Shown here piece after piece: positions 42,781-51,007 of a stretch of 64,000 nt of DNA. Under the pieces are notes generated by a model. That model ran no database searches and was not told the DNA's origin. It was given only the letters and a program-made list of their open reading frames with translations. The DNA is taken from the NCBI GenBank assembly GCA_022711665.1, contig JAKLEN010000006.1, positions 124,001 to 188,000 of the forward strand, in the 5' to 3' direction. The position numbers were made by a program, and so were the translations under genes. Position 1 is the first letter of the stretch. Every line of letters begins with the position of its first letter. The stretch is from Acidobacteriota bacterium (GTDB lineage Bacteria > Acidobacteriota > Aminicenantia > Aminicenantales > Saccharicenantaceae).

Positions 42781-44433
42781 CTATTTCCGGCCCTTTTCCA
42801 TATTGACCACGCGCTCGATCCATTCGTCCATGTGCTCGAACGGGAGCTTTCGCAGGGACAGGATGTCGGCGGCCAGGTTGTAGCCCGGCTTGCCGGTCTC
42901 GGGATCGACGGCCGAGGGATTGGCGCCGACGCAGACCAGCCGGAGGGCGTGCCGCCCCGGGCCGAACTCGAACAGGCCGATCTTGCGCTCCCGCCCCTGG
43001 CCCCAGGTGTAGTCCTCGTGCTCGTTCTTCTTGTAGACGTTGTAGAAATCGAGGACCTTGTTGATCCGGTCCTTCGGCAGCTGGGTGACCTCGTCGATGC
43101 TGTAGCCGCCGGAGATCTGGGACTCGCCGGCCTCGTAGATCTCCTTGCCGTCGATGAGGACCTTCCAGACGCCCTGGTCCTCCCGGAGGGTCTGGAAGAG
43201 GGACATCGAATAGCGCCCCGCCTCCTTGATCTCGAAGGGGATCTCGACCCAGGCGCCGATGGCCTCGTTCCGGACCCGGAACCAGGGCTTGGTCCAGGTG
43301 GCCCGGCTGTAGGGCAGGACCTGGAGCTCGACGCCCGGGGAATGCTTCATCGTCGCGACGACCTTGGGCAGGTGGAGGACGATCTCGGGATTGACCCGCT
43401 CCCGGTAGGGCGGGAAGGGGCACCAGGGCCGGGCGACGGAGTCCTGGTACCAGAAAGCCACGGAGGACCAGTAATCGGGGCGCGGCTTGAAGTCGTCGAC
43501 GACCCGGCCGGCGGCGTCCATGATGATGCTCTTGCGCTCGATCTCGAAGCGCAGGGACTTGCTGAAGAGGACCGGGTCGGCGATGTGCCAGCGGTAGGCC
43601 GTGATGCGGGCGTCGATGCCCCGGGGCTCGAAGACGGTGCAGCCGGTGAACAGGGTCGTGTGGACGCGCATGTTCCAGGCGTCGTTGAAATAGTCCTCCG
43701 TGCCCGTGCCCAGGATGGACGGCGTCTTCTCGCCGTCGATGTAGAAGAAGTCGTCGCCTTCGCCGTACCAGTGGCCGATGGCGTTCTGGGAGGACAGCAC
43801 GGTGCCGACGTAGTGGCCGCGCCCCTGGCCGACGAAGACCGTGTAGGGCTGGCCCATGACCGGCGGGTATTCCTGGTGATAGCGGGCGTGGAAGTACAGC
43901 AGGTCCTCCGGCGCCTGCTCCAGCTTCACCCAGTCGACCTGGTAGAAGATCCCAGCGGCCTCCTTGTCGGACTCGTTGGTCACGACGATGCGGGCTTCCC
44001 GGCGAAAGGGCATGGGCCAGTAGCAGTTGTAGCCGCGTCCGAAGGAGCTGGCCTTGACCGGCAGGGAATCGACCTCGGCCCGCATGCCGTTGCCGACGCC
44101 GAAGAAGTCGCCGACCGGGGTCTCGACCGAAGGCGCGTCCGCGCCGTCCCAATAGATCCGCAGGACGACGGCCCTCGGGTAACGGATGTCCATCGAGCTG
44201 GCGATGAACCAGATGTGCTCGATCTTCCCCGGCCCGGAGAGGAGGATGGTCCGGCTCTCGCCCTTGCCGAGGTGGATGGCGTCCTCGTTCTCGGTCAGGT
44301 TGCCGGTCGAGGCCCGCATGCTCCGCCCCGGCCGGGGCCGCATCAGGTCGTTGAGGTCCTGGGCGGCCAGCGGGGCGGCCAGGACGGCGGCCAGGGCCGC
44401 CGCTAGGATGAGACGGGATGGCGTCGTTCTCAT
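42781..44433 (-). CDS. Exported GH172 (DUF2961) enzyme, tandem copy b
   Basis: A 550-residue secreted protein; ATG at 44433 with AAGGAG eight bases upstream, signal ending near PLAAQ (24). Core motifs are IYWDGADAPSVETPVGDFF, NCYWPMPF, WYGEGDDFFYIDG (Glu225) and GTGTEDYF (Glu246); the 21-residue Glu spacing fits what I recall of a characterised GH172. The C-terminal 160 residues form a beta-rich, lectin-like domain. It is a close paralog of the gene 23 bases upstream, so a tandem duplication. Likely a furanosidase or related transglycosylase on fructose- or D-arabinose-type residues. Confidence 0.88.
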   Translation of the reverse strand: MRTTPSRLILAAALAAVLAAPLAAQDLNDLMRPRPGRSMRASTGNLTENEDAIHLGKGESRTILLSGPGKIEHIWFIASSMDIRYPRAVVLRIYWDGADAPSVETPVGDFFGVGNGMRAEVDSLPVKASSFGRGYNCYWPMPFRREARIVVTNESDKEAAGIFYQVDWVKLEQAPEDLLYFHARYHQEYPPVMGQPYTVFVGQGRGHYVGTVLSSQNAIGHWYGEGDDFFYIDGEKTPSILGTGTEDYFNDAWNMRVHTTLFTGCTVFEPRGIDARITAYRWHIADPVLFSKSLRFEIERKSIIMDAAGRVVDDFKPRPDYWSSVAFWYQDSVARPWCPFPPYRERVNPEIVLHLPKVVATMKHSPGVELQVLPYSRATWTKPWFRVRNEAIGAWVEIPFEIKEAGRYSMSLFQTLREDQGVWKVLIDGKEIYEAGESQISGGYSIDEVTQLPKDRINKVLDFYNVYKKNEHEDYTWGQGRERKIGLFEFGPGRHALRLVCVGANPSAVDPETGKPGYNLAADILSLRKLPFEHMDEWIERVVNMEKGRK

Positions 44434-44456
44434 GGCCTTGTCTCCTTGGCGCAAGG

Positions 44457-46112
44457 CTACTTGCGCTTCTCCATCTGCAGCATCTTCTCGACCCAGGAAT
44501 CCATGTTCTCGAAGGGGATGCGTCGGAGCGAGAGGACGTCGGCGGCCAGGTTGTAGCCGGGCTTCCGCGTCAGCGGGTCGACGGCCAGGGGATTGGCCCC
44601 GACGCAGACCAGCCTCAGGGCGTGGGCGCCGGGCTTGAATTCGAACAGGCCGATCTTGGCCTCATGCCGCTGGCCGTAGACGATGTCCTCGTGCTCGTTC
44701 TTCCTGTAGATGTTGTAGAAATCGAGGACCGTGTTGACGGCCCCGGGGGCGAGCTGGCGGACGAGGTCGACGTCGTAGCCGCCGGGGATATGGGATTCGC
44801 CGGCGACCGCGAGCTCCTGCCCGTCGACGAAGACCTGCCAGAGGCCCTGGTCCGTGCGCAGGGTCTGGAAGAGCGACATCGAGTAGCGGCCGGCCTCCTT
44901 GATCTCGAAGGGGATCTCGATCCAGGAGCCGACGGCCTCGTTCCGGGCCCGGAACCAGGGCTTGGTCCAGGTGGCCCGGCTGTAGGGCAGGAGCTGGAGC
45001 TCGACGCCGTCGGAATGCTTGATGGCGGCCATGACCTCGGGCAGGTGCAGGACGATCTCGGGATTGACCCGCTCCCGGTACGGCGGGAAGGCGCACCAGG
45101 GCTCGGCGACGCTGTCCTGGTACCAGAAGGAGACGGACGACCAGTTGTCGGGCCGCGACCCGGATTCGGCCACGACTTCGCCCTTGGCGTTCATGATGAA
45201 TCCCCGCCGCTCGATCGTGAACTTCAGGGATTTCCTGAAGTTGACGGGGTCCTGGATATGCCAGCGGTAGGCCGTCACCCGGGCGTCGGGGGCCCGCGGC
45301 TCGAAGATCGTGCAGCCCGTGTAGAGGCCGGTGTGGACGCGCATGTTCCAGGCCTCGTTGATGTAGTCTTCGGTGCCCGTGCCCAGGACGGAGGGCGTCG
45401 TTTCGCCGTCGATGTAGAAGTAGTCGTCGCCCTCGCCGAACCAGTGGCCGATGCCGTTCTGGGAGGAGAGGACGGTCCCGACGTAGTGGCCGCGGCCCCG
45501 GCCGTTGAAGACCGTGTAGGGCCGGCCCATCTCCGCCGGGTATTCCTGGTGGTAGCGGGCGTGGAAGTACATGGTCACTGGAGCCGGTTGGTCGTACTTC
45601 GTCCAGTCGACCTGGAAGTAGAGCTCGGCCCCGGCCCGGTCGGACTCGTTGGACACGGTGATCCGGGCCTGCTTGCGGAAGGGCATCTCCCAGTAGCAGT
45701 TGTAGCCGCGCCCGAAGGAGCTGACCTTGACGGGCAGGGAGTTGACCTCGGCCTGCATGCCGTTGCCGGCGCCGAAGAAGTCCCCGAAGGGCACTTCCAC
45801 CGAGGGGCTGGCCGCTCCGTCCCAATAGACGCGCAGCACCAGGGCCCGGGGGAAGCGGATGTCGGCGGACAAGGGGGCGAACCAGAAGTGGGTGATCTTG
45901 CCGGGACCCTCGAGCACGGCCAGGGTCTTGGTCTCTCCCTTGGTGAAAACGAGGTAGTCGTCGTTGTTCTCGGTGTTGCCGCTCGTCGCCCTCATCGTCC
46001 GGCCCTCCTGGGGCGCGGTCAGGGCGGTGAGCGACTGGGCGGCCGCCGGCGTCCCGGCGGCCGCGGCGGCGACGAGGGCCAGGGCGAGGAAGGATATTCC
46101 GACGTTCTTCAT
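44457..46112 (-). CDS. Exported GH172 (DUF2961) enzyme, tandem copy a
   Basis: A 551-residue secreted protein with signal MKNVGISFLALALVAAAAAG and AAAGGAG six bases before the ATG. Motifs: VYWDGAASPSVEVPFGDFF, NCYWEMPF, WFGEGDDYFYIDG (Glu227) and GTGTEDY (Glu248). Aligned by eye it follows copy b along its entire length, including the C-terminal domain (YSMSLFQTLR, FYNIYRKNEHED). The pair probably arose by duplication and may split substrate or linkage preference. It follows the asparaginase-like gene by 46 bases. Confidence 0.88.
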   Translation of the reverse strand: MKNVGISFLALALVAAAAAGTPAAAQSLTALTAPQEGRTMRATSGNTENNDDYLVFTKGETKTLAVLEGPGKITHFWFAPLSADIRFPRALVLRVYWDGAASPSVEVPFGDFFGAGNGMQAEVNSLPVKVSSFGRGYNCYWEMPFRKQARITVSNESDRAGAELYFQVDWTKYDQPAPVTMYFHARYHQEYPAEMGRPYTVFNGRGRGHYVGTVLSSQNGIGHWFGEGDDYFYIDGETTPSVLGTGTEDYINEAWNMRVHTGLYTGCTIFEPRAPDARVTAYRWHIQDPVNFRKSLKFTIERRGFIMNAKGEVVAESGSRPDNWSSVSFWYQDSVAEPWCAFPPYRERVNPEIVLHLPEVMAAIKHSDGVELQLLPYSRATWTKPWFRARNEAVGSWIEIPFEIKEAGRYSMSLFQTLRTDQGLWQVFVDGQELAVAGESHIPGGYDVDLVRQLAPGAVNTVLDFYNIYRKNEHEDIVYGQRHEAKIGLFEFKPGAHALRLVCVGANPLAVDPLTRKPGYNLAADVLSLRRIPFENMDSWVEKMLQMEKRK

Positions 46113-46158
46113 ATCAGGCTCCTTTGGGCGTATTCGTTCTCCCGGACGTTGCCGGGTC

Positions 46159-47241
46159 CTATCTCCAGGGAATGGTCTTGAGCTCGGCCTCGGTCAGGGG
46201 CGGCAGGAGGGCGACGCCGGCCTCCATGCGGTGGCCCCTGGCGTCGTGGACGCCGAAGTCGAGGCCGATCGTCTTGCCCGTGGCCTTGTCGGCCCGGCCC
46301 CGGACGGCGGCGCTGCCGTACTCGCCCCGCTTGTTGAGGGCGACGACCTTCAGGCTGAACATCGGCCGGCCGTTGTGGCGGTCAACGACGCGCTGGCAGA
46401 CGTAGCGGCAGGCGTCCCGCGGCGTCATGCCCTCCCGCATCTTCTCGACGACGAGGAAGCTGGCGCAGGTCTTGATCGACTCCTCGCCCTGGCCCGTGGC
46501 CCCGGCCGCGCCGACGGCGTTGTCGACGTAGAGGCCGGCGCCGATGATGGGTGAGTCGCCGACCCGGCCGACGATCTTGAAGCGGTGGCCGACGGTGCTG
46601 GTGCATCCGGCGATGTCGCCCGTGGCGTCCAGGACGAGGACGTTGATGGTCCCGCCGCCCTCGGGCTTGTCCTTGTCCACGGGCGGCATGTAGTAATCGC
46701 GGTCGCTGAGGTTCTCTTTCCAGTCCCGCCAGTGCTCGCGGGCCGTGTCGGTCAGGAGGTCCTCTTCCTTGAGACCGTGCATCTTGGCGAACTTCAGGGC
46801 CCCCTTGCCGACGAGCATGAGGTGGTCCGTCCGTTCCATGACCAGGCGGGCGACGATGGAGGGCGTCTTGATGTTCTCCAGGGCGGCCACGGCCCCGGCC
46901 TTGCCGTCGGGGCCGTTCATGACCGAGGCGTCGAGCTGGAGGAACCCTTCCTCGTTGGGGTCGCCGCCGTAGCCGACCGAAGCGTCCCTGGGGTCGAGCT
47001 CCGATACGTTCGTCCCCTTGATGGCGGCGTCGAGGGCGCTGCCGCCTCTCATCAGCTCCTCCCAGGCGGCCGTCGTGACGGCCTCCCGGACGAAGGCGTT
47101 GGTCTTGCTGGTGACGACGAGCGGGCGATTGAGCGGTCCGGGGGCGGTTGACGCTCCGGCCGGACGGCGGAGCCAGGGCAGGGCGACGCCCAGCCCGGCC
47201 AGCCCGGCGACAAACTTCCTGCGGGGCATCTTGATGGTCAT
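46159..47241 (-). CDS. Tat-exported N4-(beta-N-acetylglucosaminyl)-L-asparaginase family Ntn-hydrolase
   Basis: A 360-residue protein with a Tat-like signal (PRRKFVAGLAGLGVALPWL). The Ntn-hydrolase signature is TINVLVLDATGDIAGCTSTVG with the nucleophile likely Thr198, then GRVGDSPIIGAG and GAAGATGQGE as in glycosylasparaginases. The residues before Thr198 are Gly-Gly-Gly where characterised glycosylasparaginases have His-Asp, so self-cleavage may proceed as in isoaspartyl peptidases (Gly-Thr). It would split GlcNAc-Asn or a related amide in the periplasm. Lies within a run of glycosidase genes. Confidence 0.88.
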   Translation of the reverse strand: MTIKMPRRKFVAGLAGLGVALPWLRRPAGASTAPGPLNRPLVVTSKTNAFVREAVTTAAWEELMRGGSALDAAIKGTNVSELDPRDASVGYGGDPNEEGFLQLDASVMNGPDGKAGAVAALENIKTPSIVARLVMERTDHLMLVGKGALKFAKMHGLKEEDLLTDTAREHWRDWKENLSDRDYYMPPVDKDKPEGGGTINVLVLDATGDIAGCTSTVGHRFKIVGRVGDSPIIGAGLYVDNAVGAAGATGQGEESIKTCASFLVVEKMREGMTPRDACRYVCQRVVDRHNGRPMFSLKVVALNKRGEYGSAAVRGRADKATGKTIGLDFGVHDARGHRMEAGVALLPPLTEAELKTIPWR

Positions 47242-47305
47242 GGGTCATTCTCCTTCGGTATTGATCGATCCGGCCTCATCAGGATAACTCCGGGACCGGC
47301 GTCCT

Positions 47306-48997
47306 TCAAGGATCGCTCCGGGAAGGCGCCGCCGGGCCGCCCGCCTTTTCCAGGACCAGGCAGTCGATGCCGATCCGGGCTCCTTCCGATTCCGGGTTCT
47401 TGCCGTTGACGGCGAAGGTCAGCGCGTTCACCCCGGCGCGGAGGGCGACGCCGCGGAAAACGTATTCCCGGGGCGGCCAGACGGGCCGGGGGAACATCTC
47501 GGCGAAGGCCCGGAAGAGGTCGACGGCTTCGCCGACGGGCCGGCCGTTGACCGCCAACTGGACGATGCCGTAATCCGGAGCCTGGAGAAAGTGGATCTTC
47601 AGGTCGTAGGTCCCCTCGGCCTCCGCCGGGACGGCCAGCGTCAGCTCGCCCGCGCCGCCGGAGTCGAACTGGAGCATGTGGTCGCCGCTCTGGTTGGGCG
47701 TGAGCAGCACGCGCTCGGGCCGGCCGGCCTCGCCCTTGAGGCTCTTGAAGCCGATGAGGCCCAGGTCCTCGGCCTCCAGGGCGCCGGCCACGCGCCAGCG
47801 GCCCTTGGCCGGGTCCCAGGGCCCGGCCTGTACGAGCCGGCCCAGGCGGGGCCAGGGCCGGTGGAAGCCCTTCTGGTACCAGAAGCCGAGACTCGAGAAG
47901 TAGTCGCGGCCCGTGTTCGGGAACTCGCTGATCCAGGGCCAGTGCTCGATCTCGAACTTGAACGACCGGCGGAAGGGGATGGGATCGGCGATATGGAAGC
48001 GGTAGAGGCTGGTCCGGTCGCCGATCTCGCGGCCCTCGAAGACGGGGCAGCCGAAATAGGGCTCGTCGAAGACGCGCAGGCCCCAGGCGTCGCAGAAATA
48101 GTCCTCGGTCCCGGTCCCGACCATGGCCAGGCGGCCGTCCACGGTGAAGATGTCGTCGCCTTCGCCGAACCAGCCGGGCGTCCGGGAGCGGTTGCCCAGG
48201 ACGATGCCGACGAAATGGCCCTGGCCCTCGATGTCGAGGAGAGTCACCGGCTGGCCCCTCTCGGCGGGCTCGGTCTCCAGGAACCGGGCGTGGAAATAGC
48301 GCAGGTCCTCGAGCGGCCGGGCGTAGGACTGGTAGTCGACGTGGTAATAGAAGCGGTTCTGATGGCGCAGGGGAACGGCGGAGCCCTTGAAGTGGTCCGG
48401 CGACCGCAGGTTCGTCAAGGTCACCCGGGCCGAGGAGTTGAACGGCATGTACCACCAGGCGTTCTTCGATTGGCCGCCCGAGGTGCACTGGACGGGCAGG
48501 CTCGAGACGGGGGCCTCGAGCCCCAGGGCCACGCCGAAGAAGTCCCCCAGGGGCGCTTCGACGCTCGGCTCGGGATGGCCGTCCCAGTAGATCCGGAGGA
48601 TGAGGTTCTCGCTCCCGCCCCGATAGGTCATCCAGATGTGGGTGATGGCGCCCGGCCCCTTGAGATCGGCCAGCGTCACCTCCCGGCCGTCGGGCGGAAC
48701 GGGGAGGGTGTCCAGGTTGAGGCCGTTCCGGGCGAAAGAGCTGACCCGGGCCGCGGAGAAGTTCTTCGGCCTGGCCAGGAGCATCATCGGGTTGTCGGCC
48801 GTAACCGGGCCGGCCGGAGGCGCGGCGGGGGAGGGCTCGGGGAAGAGCGCGCCGCCGGTGTGGAACGGCGGGGCCGGGGCCCGTCCGGCCTGGCGGCCGG
48901 CGGCGAAGGCGATGAGCAGGGCCGGAACGGCCAGGGCGACGACAAGCGTCGGCAGGCGGCGGCGCCCCTTTTCGCGGAGACCGGAATCTTTGTCCAT
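47306..48997 (-). CDS. Exported or anchored GH172 (DUF2961) enzyme, long form c
   Basis: A 563-residue protein with a basic N-terminus and a membrane or signal segment (about 15-33), GGGAGG six bases before the ATG. Motifs: IYWDGHPEPSVEAPLGDFF, WWYMPF, WFGEGDDIFTVDG (Glu279) and GTGTEDYFCDAW (Glu298), 19 residues apart and so two less than in copies a and b. The C-terminal region (RVLLTPNQSGDHMLQFDSG, YDLKIHFLQAPDYG) is a different beta-sandwich from that of a and b, and matches the GH172 at 59074. Probably membrane-tethered. Confidence 0.87.
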   Translation of the reverse strand: MDKDSGLREKGRRRLPTLVVALAVPALLIAFAAGRQAGRAPAPPFHTGGALFPEPSPAAPPAGPVTADNPMMLLARPKNFSAARVSSFARNGLNLDTLPVPPDGREVTLADLKGPGAITHIWMTYRGGSENLILRIYWDGHPEPSVEAPLGDFFGVALGLEAPVSSLPVQCTSGGQSKNAWWYMPFNSSARVTLTNLRSPDHFKGSAVPLRHQNRFYYHVDYQSYARPLEDLRYFHARFLETEPAERGQPVTLLDIEGQGHFVGIVLGNRSRTPGWFGEGDDIFTVDGRLAMVGTGTEDYFCDAWGLRVFDEPYFGCPVFEGREIGDRTSLYRFHIADPIPFRRSFKFEIEHWPWISEFPNTGRDYFSSLGFWYQKGFHRPWPRLGRLVQAGPWDPAKGRWRVAGALEAEDLGLIGFKSLKGEAGRPERVLLTPNQSGDHMLQFDSGGAGELTLAVPAEAEGTYDLKIHFLQAPDYGIVQLAVNGRPVGEAVDLFRAFAEMFPRPVWPPREYVFRGVALRAGVNALTFAVNGKNPESEGARIGIDCLVLEKAGGPAAPSRSDP

Positions 48998-49068
48998 ATC
49001 GAGCCTCCCAGGTCCAAAGATCGGGCCGGCGCCCGCCCCGGAGACGGGCCCCGGCGGGAGCCCGGGCG

Positions 49069-50856
49069 TCAGTAGGCGACGCCCGAGCCCAGCGGCAGAT
49101 CGGCCGAGACGGCCACCGGCAGCTTGCCCTTGGGGCGGAGCTCGCCCCGGAGCAGCCGGATGAAGGAATCGGCGAAGATCGTCTGGTTGCCGTAGAAGCC
49201 GCCCTCGCCATAGCCGACGACGAAGGCCGCGGCGCCTTTGACCTCGGCCGCGAGATAGGGATTCCCGTAGGATACGGCCACGGCGGCCTTCGGCCCGGCC
49301 TGGACGAGCCGGTCGACCAGGGCGCGATCCCCGGCGGAGAGCGGGCCGTTGTCCTTGTAAGCGGTGCGGGCGTTGAAGAGCGAGATAACGACCGTGTCGG
49401 CCCCGCGGGCCGCCTCGAGGGCCTCGGCCCGGCGCTCGTCCGAGGTGTAGGGGCCGATGGCGAAGCTCTTCAAGCCGGGGAACGCGGCCTTGAGCTTGGC
49501 CTCGACGACGGACGGGGCCGGGTCGATCTCCTTCTTCTGGATGGACACGTGGACGATTTTTCCCGGGCCGGCGGCCGGCCGGGGGAAGAAGCCGTCATTC
49601 CTGACGATGGTCAGGGATTCGTCGGCGACACGGGCGACGAGGGCCTTGTGGTCCCGGCAGCCGACGACCGCGGCGACCCGGCTTTCGTCGACGAAGCGCT
49701 CGCGGTGGAGGTTCAGCCGGGCCTTCCAGTAGAGGATCCTCCGGACCGAGGCGTCGATGCGCTCCCCGGAGAGGCGGCCGGATCTCACGGCCTCGACGAT
49801 GCCGGCGGCGGCCGCGACCGGGTCGGCCGGCTTGAGGACCAGGTCGTGGCCGGCTTCGACGGCCCGGACGCAGGCCTCGACGGCGCCGAAGCGCCGGACG
49901 ACCTTCTCGTACCACATGTCGTCGGTCGTGAGGAGGCCGGTGAAGCCGAGGCGGTCCCTCAGCCAATCCGTGGCCAGCTTCTTCTCGACGCTGGCCGGCA
50001 GGTCCGACCCGCCGGTCACCGAGGGGACGGCGATGTGCTCGGACATGACCACGGCGACCCCGGCGTCGATGGCCTTCTTGAAGGCGGCGAAATCGCCGGC
50101 CTCGACCTCGGCGGCGGGCTTGTCGTTGACCGTGAATTCGGTCCCGGGGATCAGCCGGACGTCGCCCCGGCCCGGAAAATGCTTGGCCGTGGCCAGCATG
50201 CCGTTCTCCTGGTAGCCCCTGATGTAGGCCCCGGCCAGCCGGCCCAGGACGCCGATGTCGGCGCCGAAGGACCGGACGCCAAGAACGGGATTGTCGGGCC
50301 GGGTCTGGATGTCTACGACCGGCGAGAAAGTGATGTGGATCCCGACGGCCCGTCCCTCCGCGGCGCCGGCCCGGCCGACGGCGTAGGCGAGCTCCTCGGA
50401 CCCGGCCGCCGCGAGGGCCATGTTGGCCGGGAACTCGGACGCCCCGGCGATCTGCTGGCCGGGACCGCCCTCGAAATCGGAGGCGAAGAAGAGCGGCAGG
50501 GCGGATTCGCGCTGCAACCGGTTGAGCAGGGAGGCGGTGTCCTGAGGGGATCCCCCGTAGACGACGAAGGCGCCGATGCCGTGGTCCCTTATGAGCCCCA
50601 GCAGCTTTTGGCTGGCGGGGCTGTCGAGGGCGGCGTAATCGCCGCGGATGTCGACGCCTATCATCTGGCCGACCTTCCGTTCGAGGTCGAGCGTTTCGAG
50701 CGTGCGCTCGGCCCAGGAAGCGGCTTCGTCGTGCGAAGCGGCGAGAACGGGCTTCGCGGCGGCCCCGGGGGCCGGGGCGGGACGGCCGCAGGCGGCGAGC
50801 CCGCAGGCCAGGGCCGCGACGGCCAGGATCGGGCTGATTTTCGTTTTCGTCGTCAA
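49069..50856 (-). CDS. Glycoside hydrolase family 3 lipoprotein (beta-N-acetylhexosaminidase-like)
   Basis: A 595-residue protein. TTG at 50856 is the likely start, since GGAGG lies six bases upstream and MTTKTKISPILAVAALACGLAACG follows, giving a lipobox with Cys23. The barrel has SDFEGG, AKHFPGRG (Lys225-His226) and LLTTDDMW, whose Asp312 is the probable nucleophile; a second alpha/beta domain follows. The NagZ-type DSH loop that donates the acid/base His is not found after KHFPGRG, where PGTEFT stands instead. Substrate may be beta-GlcNAc or beta-glucoside. Confidence 0.85.
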   Translation of the reverse strand: MTTKTKISPILAVAALACGLAACGRPAPAPGAAAKPVLAASHDEAASWAERTLETLDLERKVGQMIGVDIRGDYAALDSPASQKLLGLIRDHGIGAFVVYGGSPQDTASLLNRLQRESALPLFFASDFEGGPGQQIAGASEFPANMALAAAGSEELAYAVGRAGAAEGRAVGIHITFSPVVDIQTRPDNPVLGVRSFGADIGVLGRLAGAYIRGYQENGMLATAKHFPGRGDVRLIPGTEFTVNDKPAAEVEAGDFAAFKKAIDAGVAVVMSEHIAVPSVTGGSDLPASVEKKLATDWLRDRLGFTGLLTTDDMWYEKVVRRFGAVEACVRAVEAGHDLVLKPADPVAAAAGIVEAVRSGRLSGERIDASVRRILYWKARLNLHRERFVDESRVAAVVGCRDHKALVARVADESLTIVRNDGFFPRPAAGPGKIVHVSIQKKEIDPAPSVVEAKLKAAFPGLKSFAIGPYTSDERRAEALEAARGADTVVISLFNARTAYKDNGPLSAGDRALVDRLVQAGPKAAVAVSYGNPYLAAEVKGAAAFVVGYGEGGFYGNQTIFADSFIRLLRGELRPKGKLPVAVSADLPLGSGVAY

Positions 50857-51007
50857 GGGAGGCCTCCACTTTATCGGAGATTCGGCGGCCGGCGCCGGCC
50901 GGCCCGGGGCCGTCTGACACGGCCCGGAGATAAGGGGGGCGGACCGCCCGCCGGCTCGCGCCGGCCGGCGGCCCGCCCGGAATGCGATCAAAAAAGCTCG
51001 GATAGTC

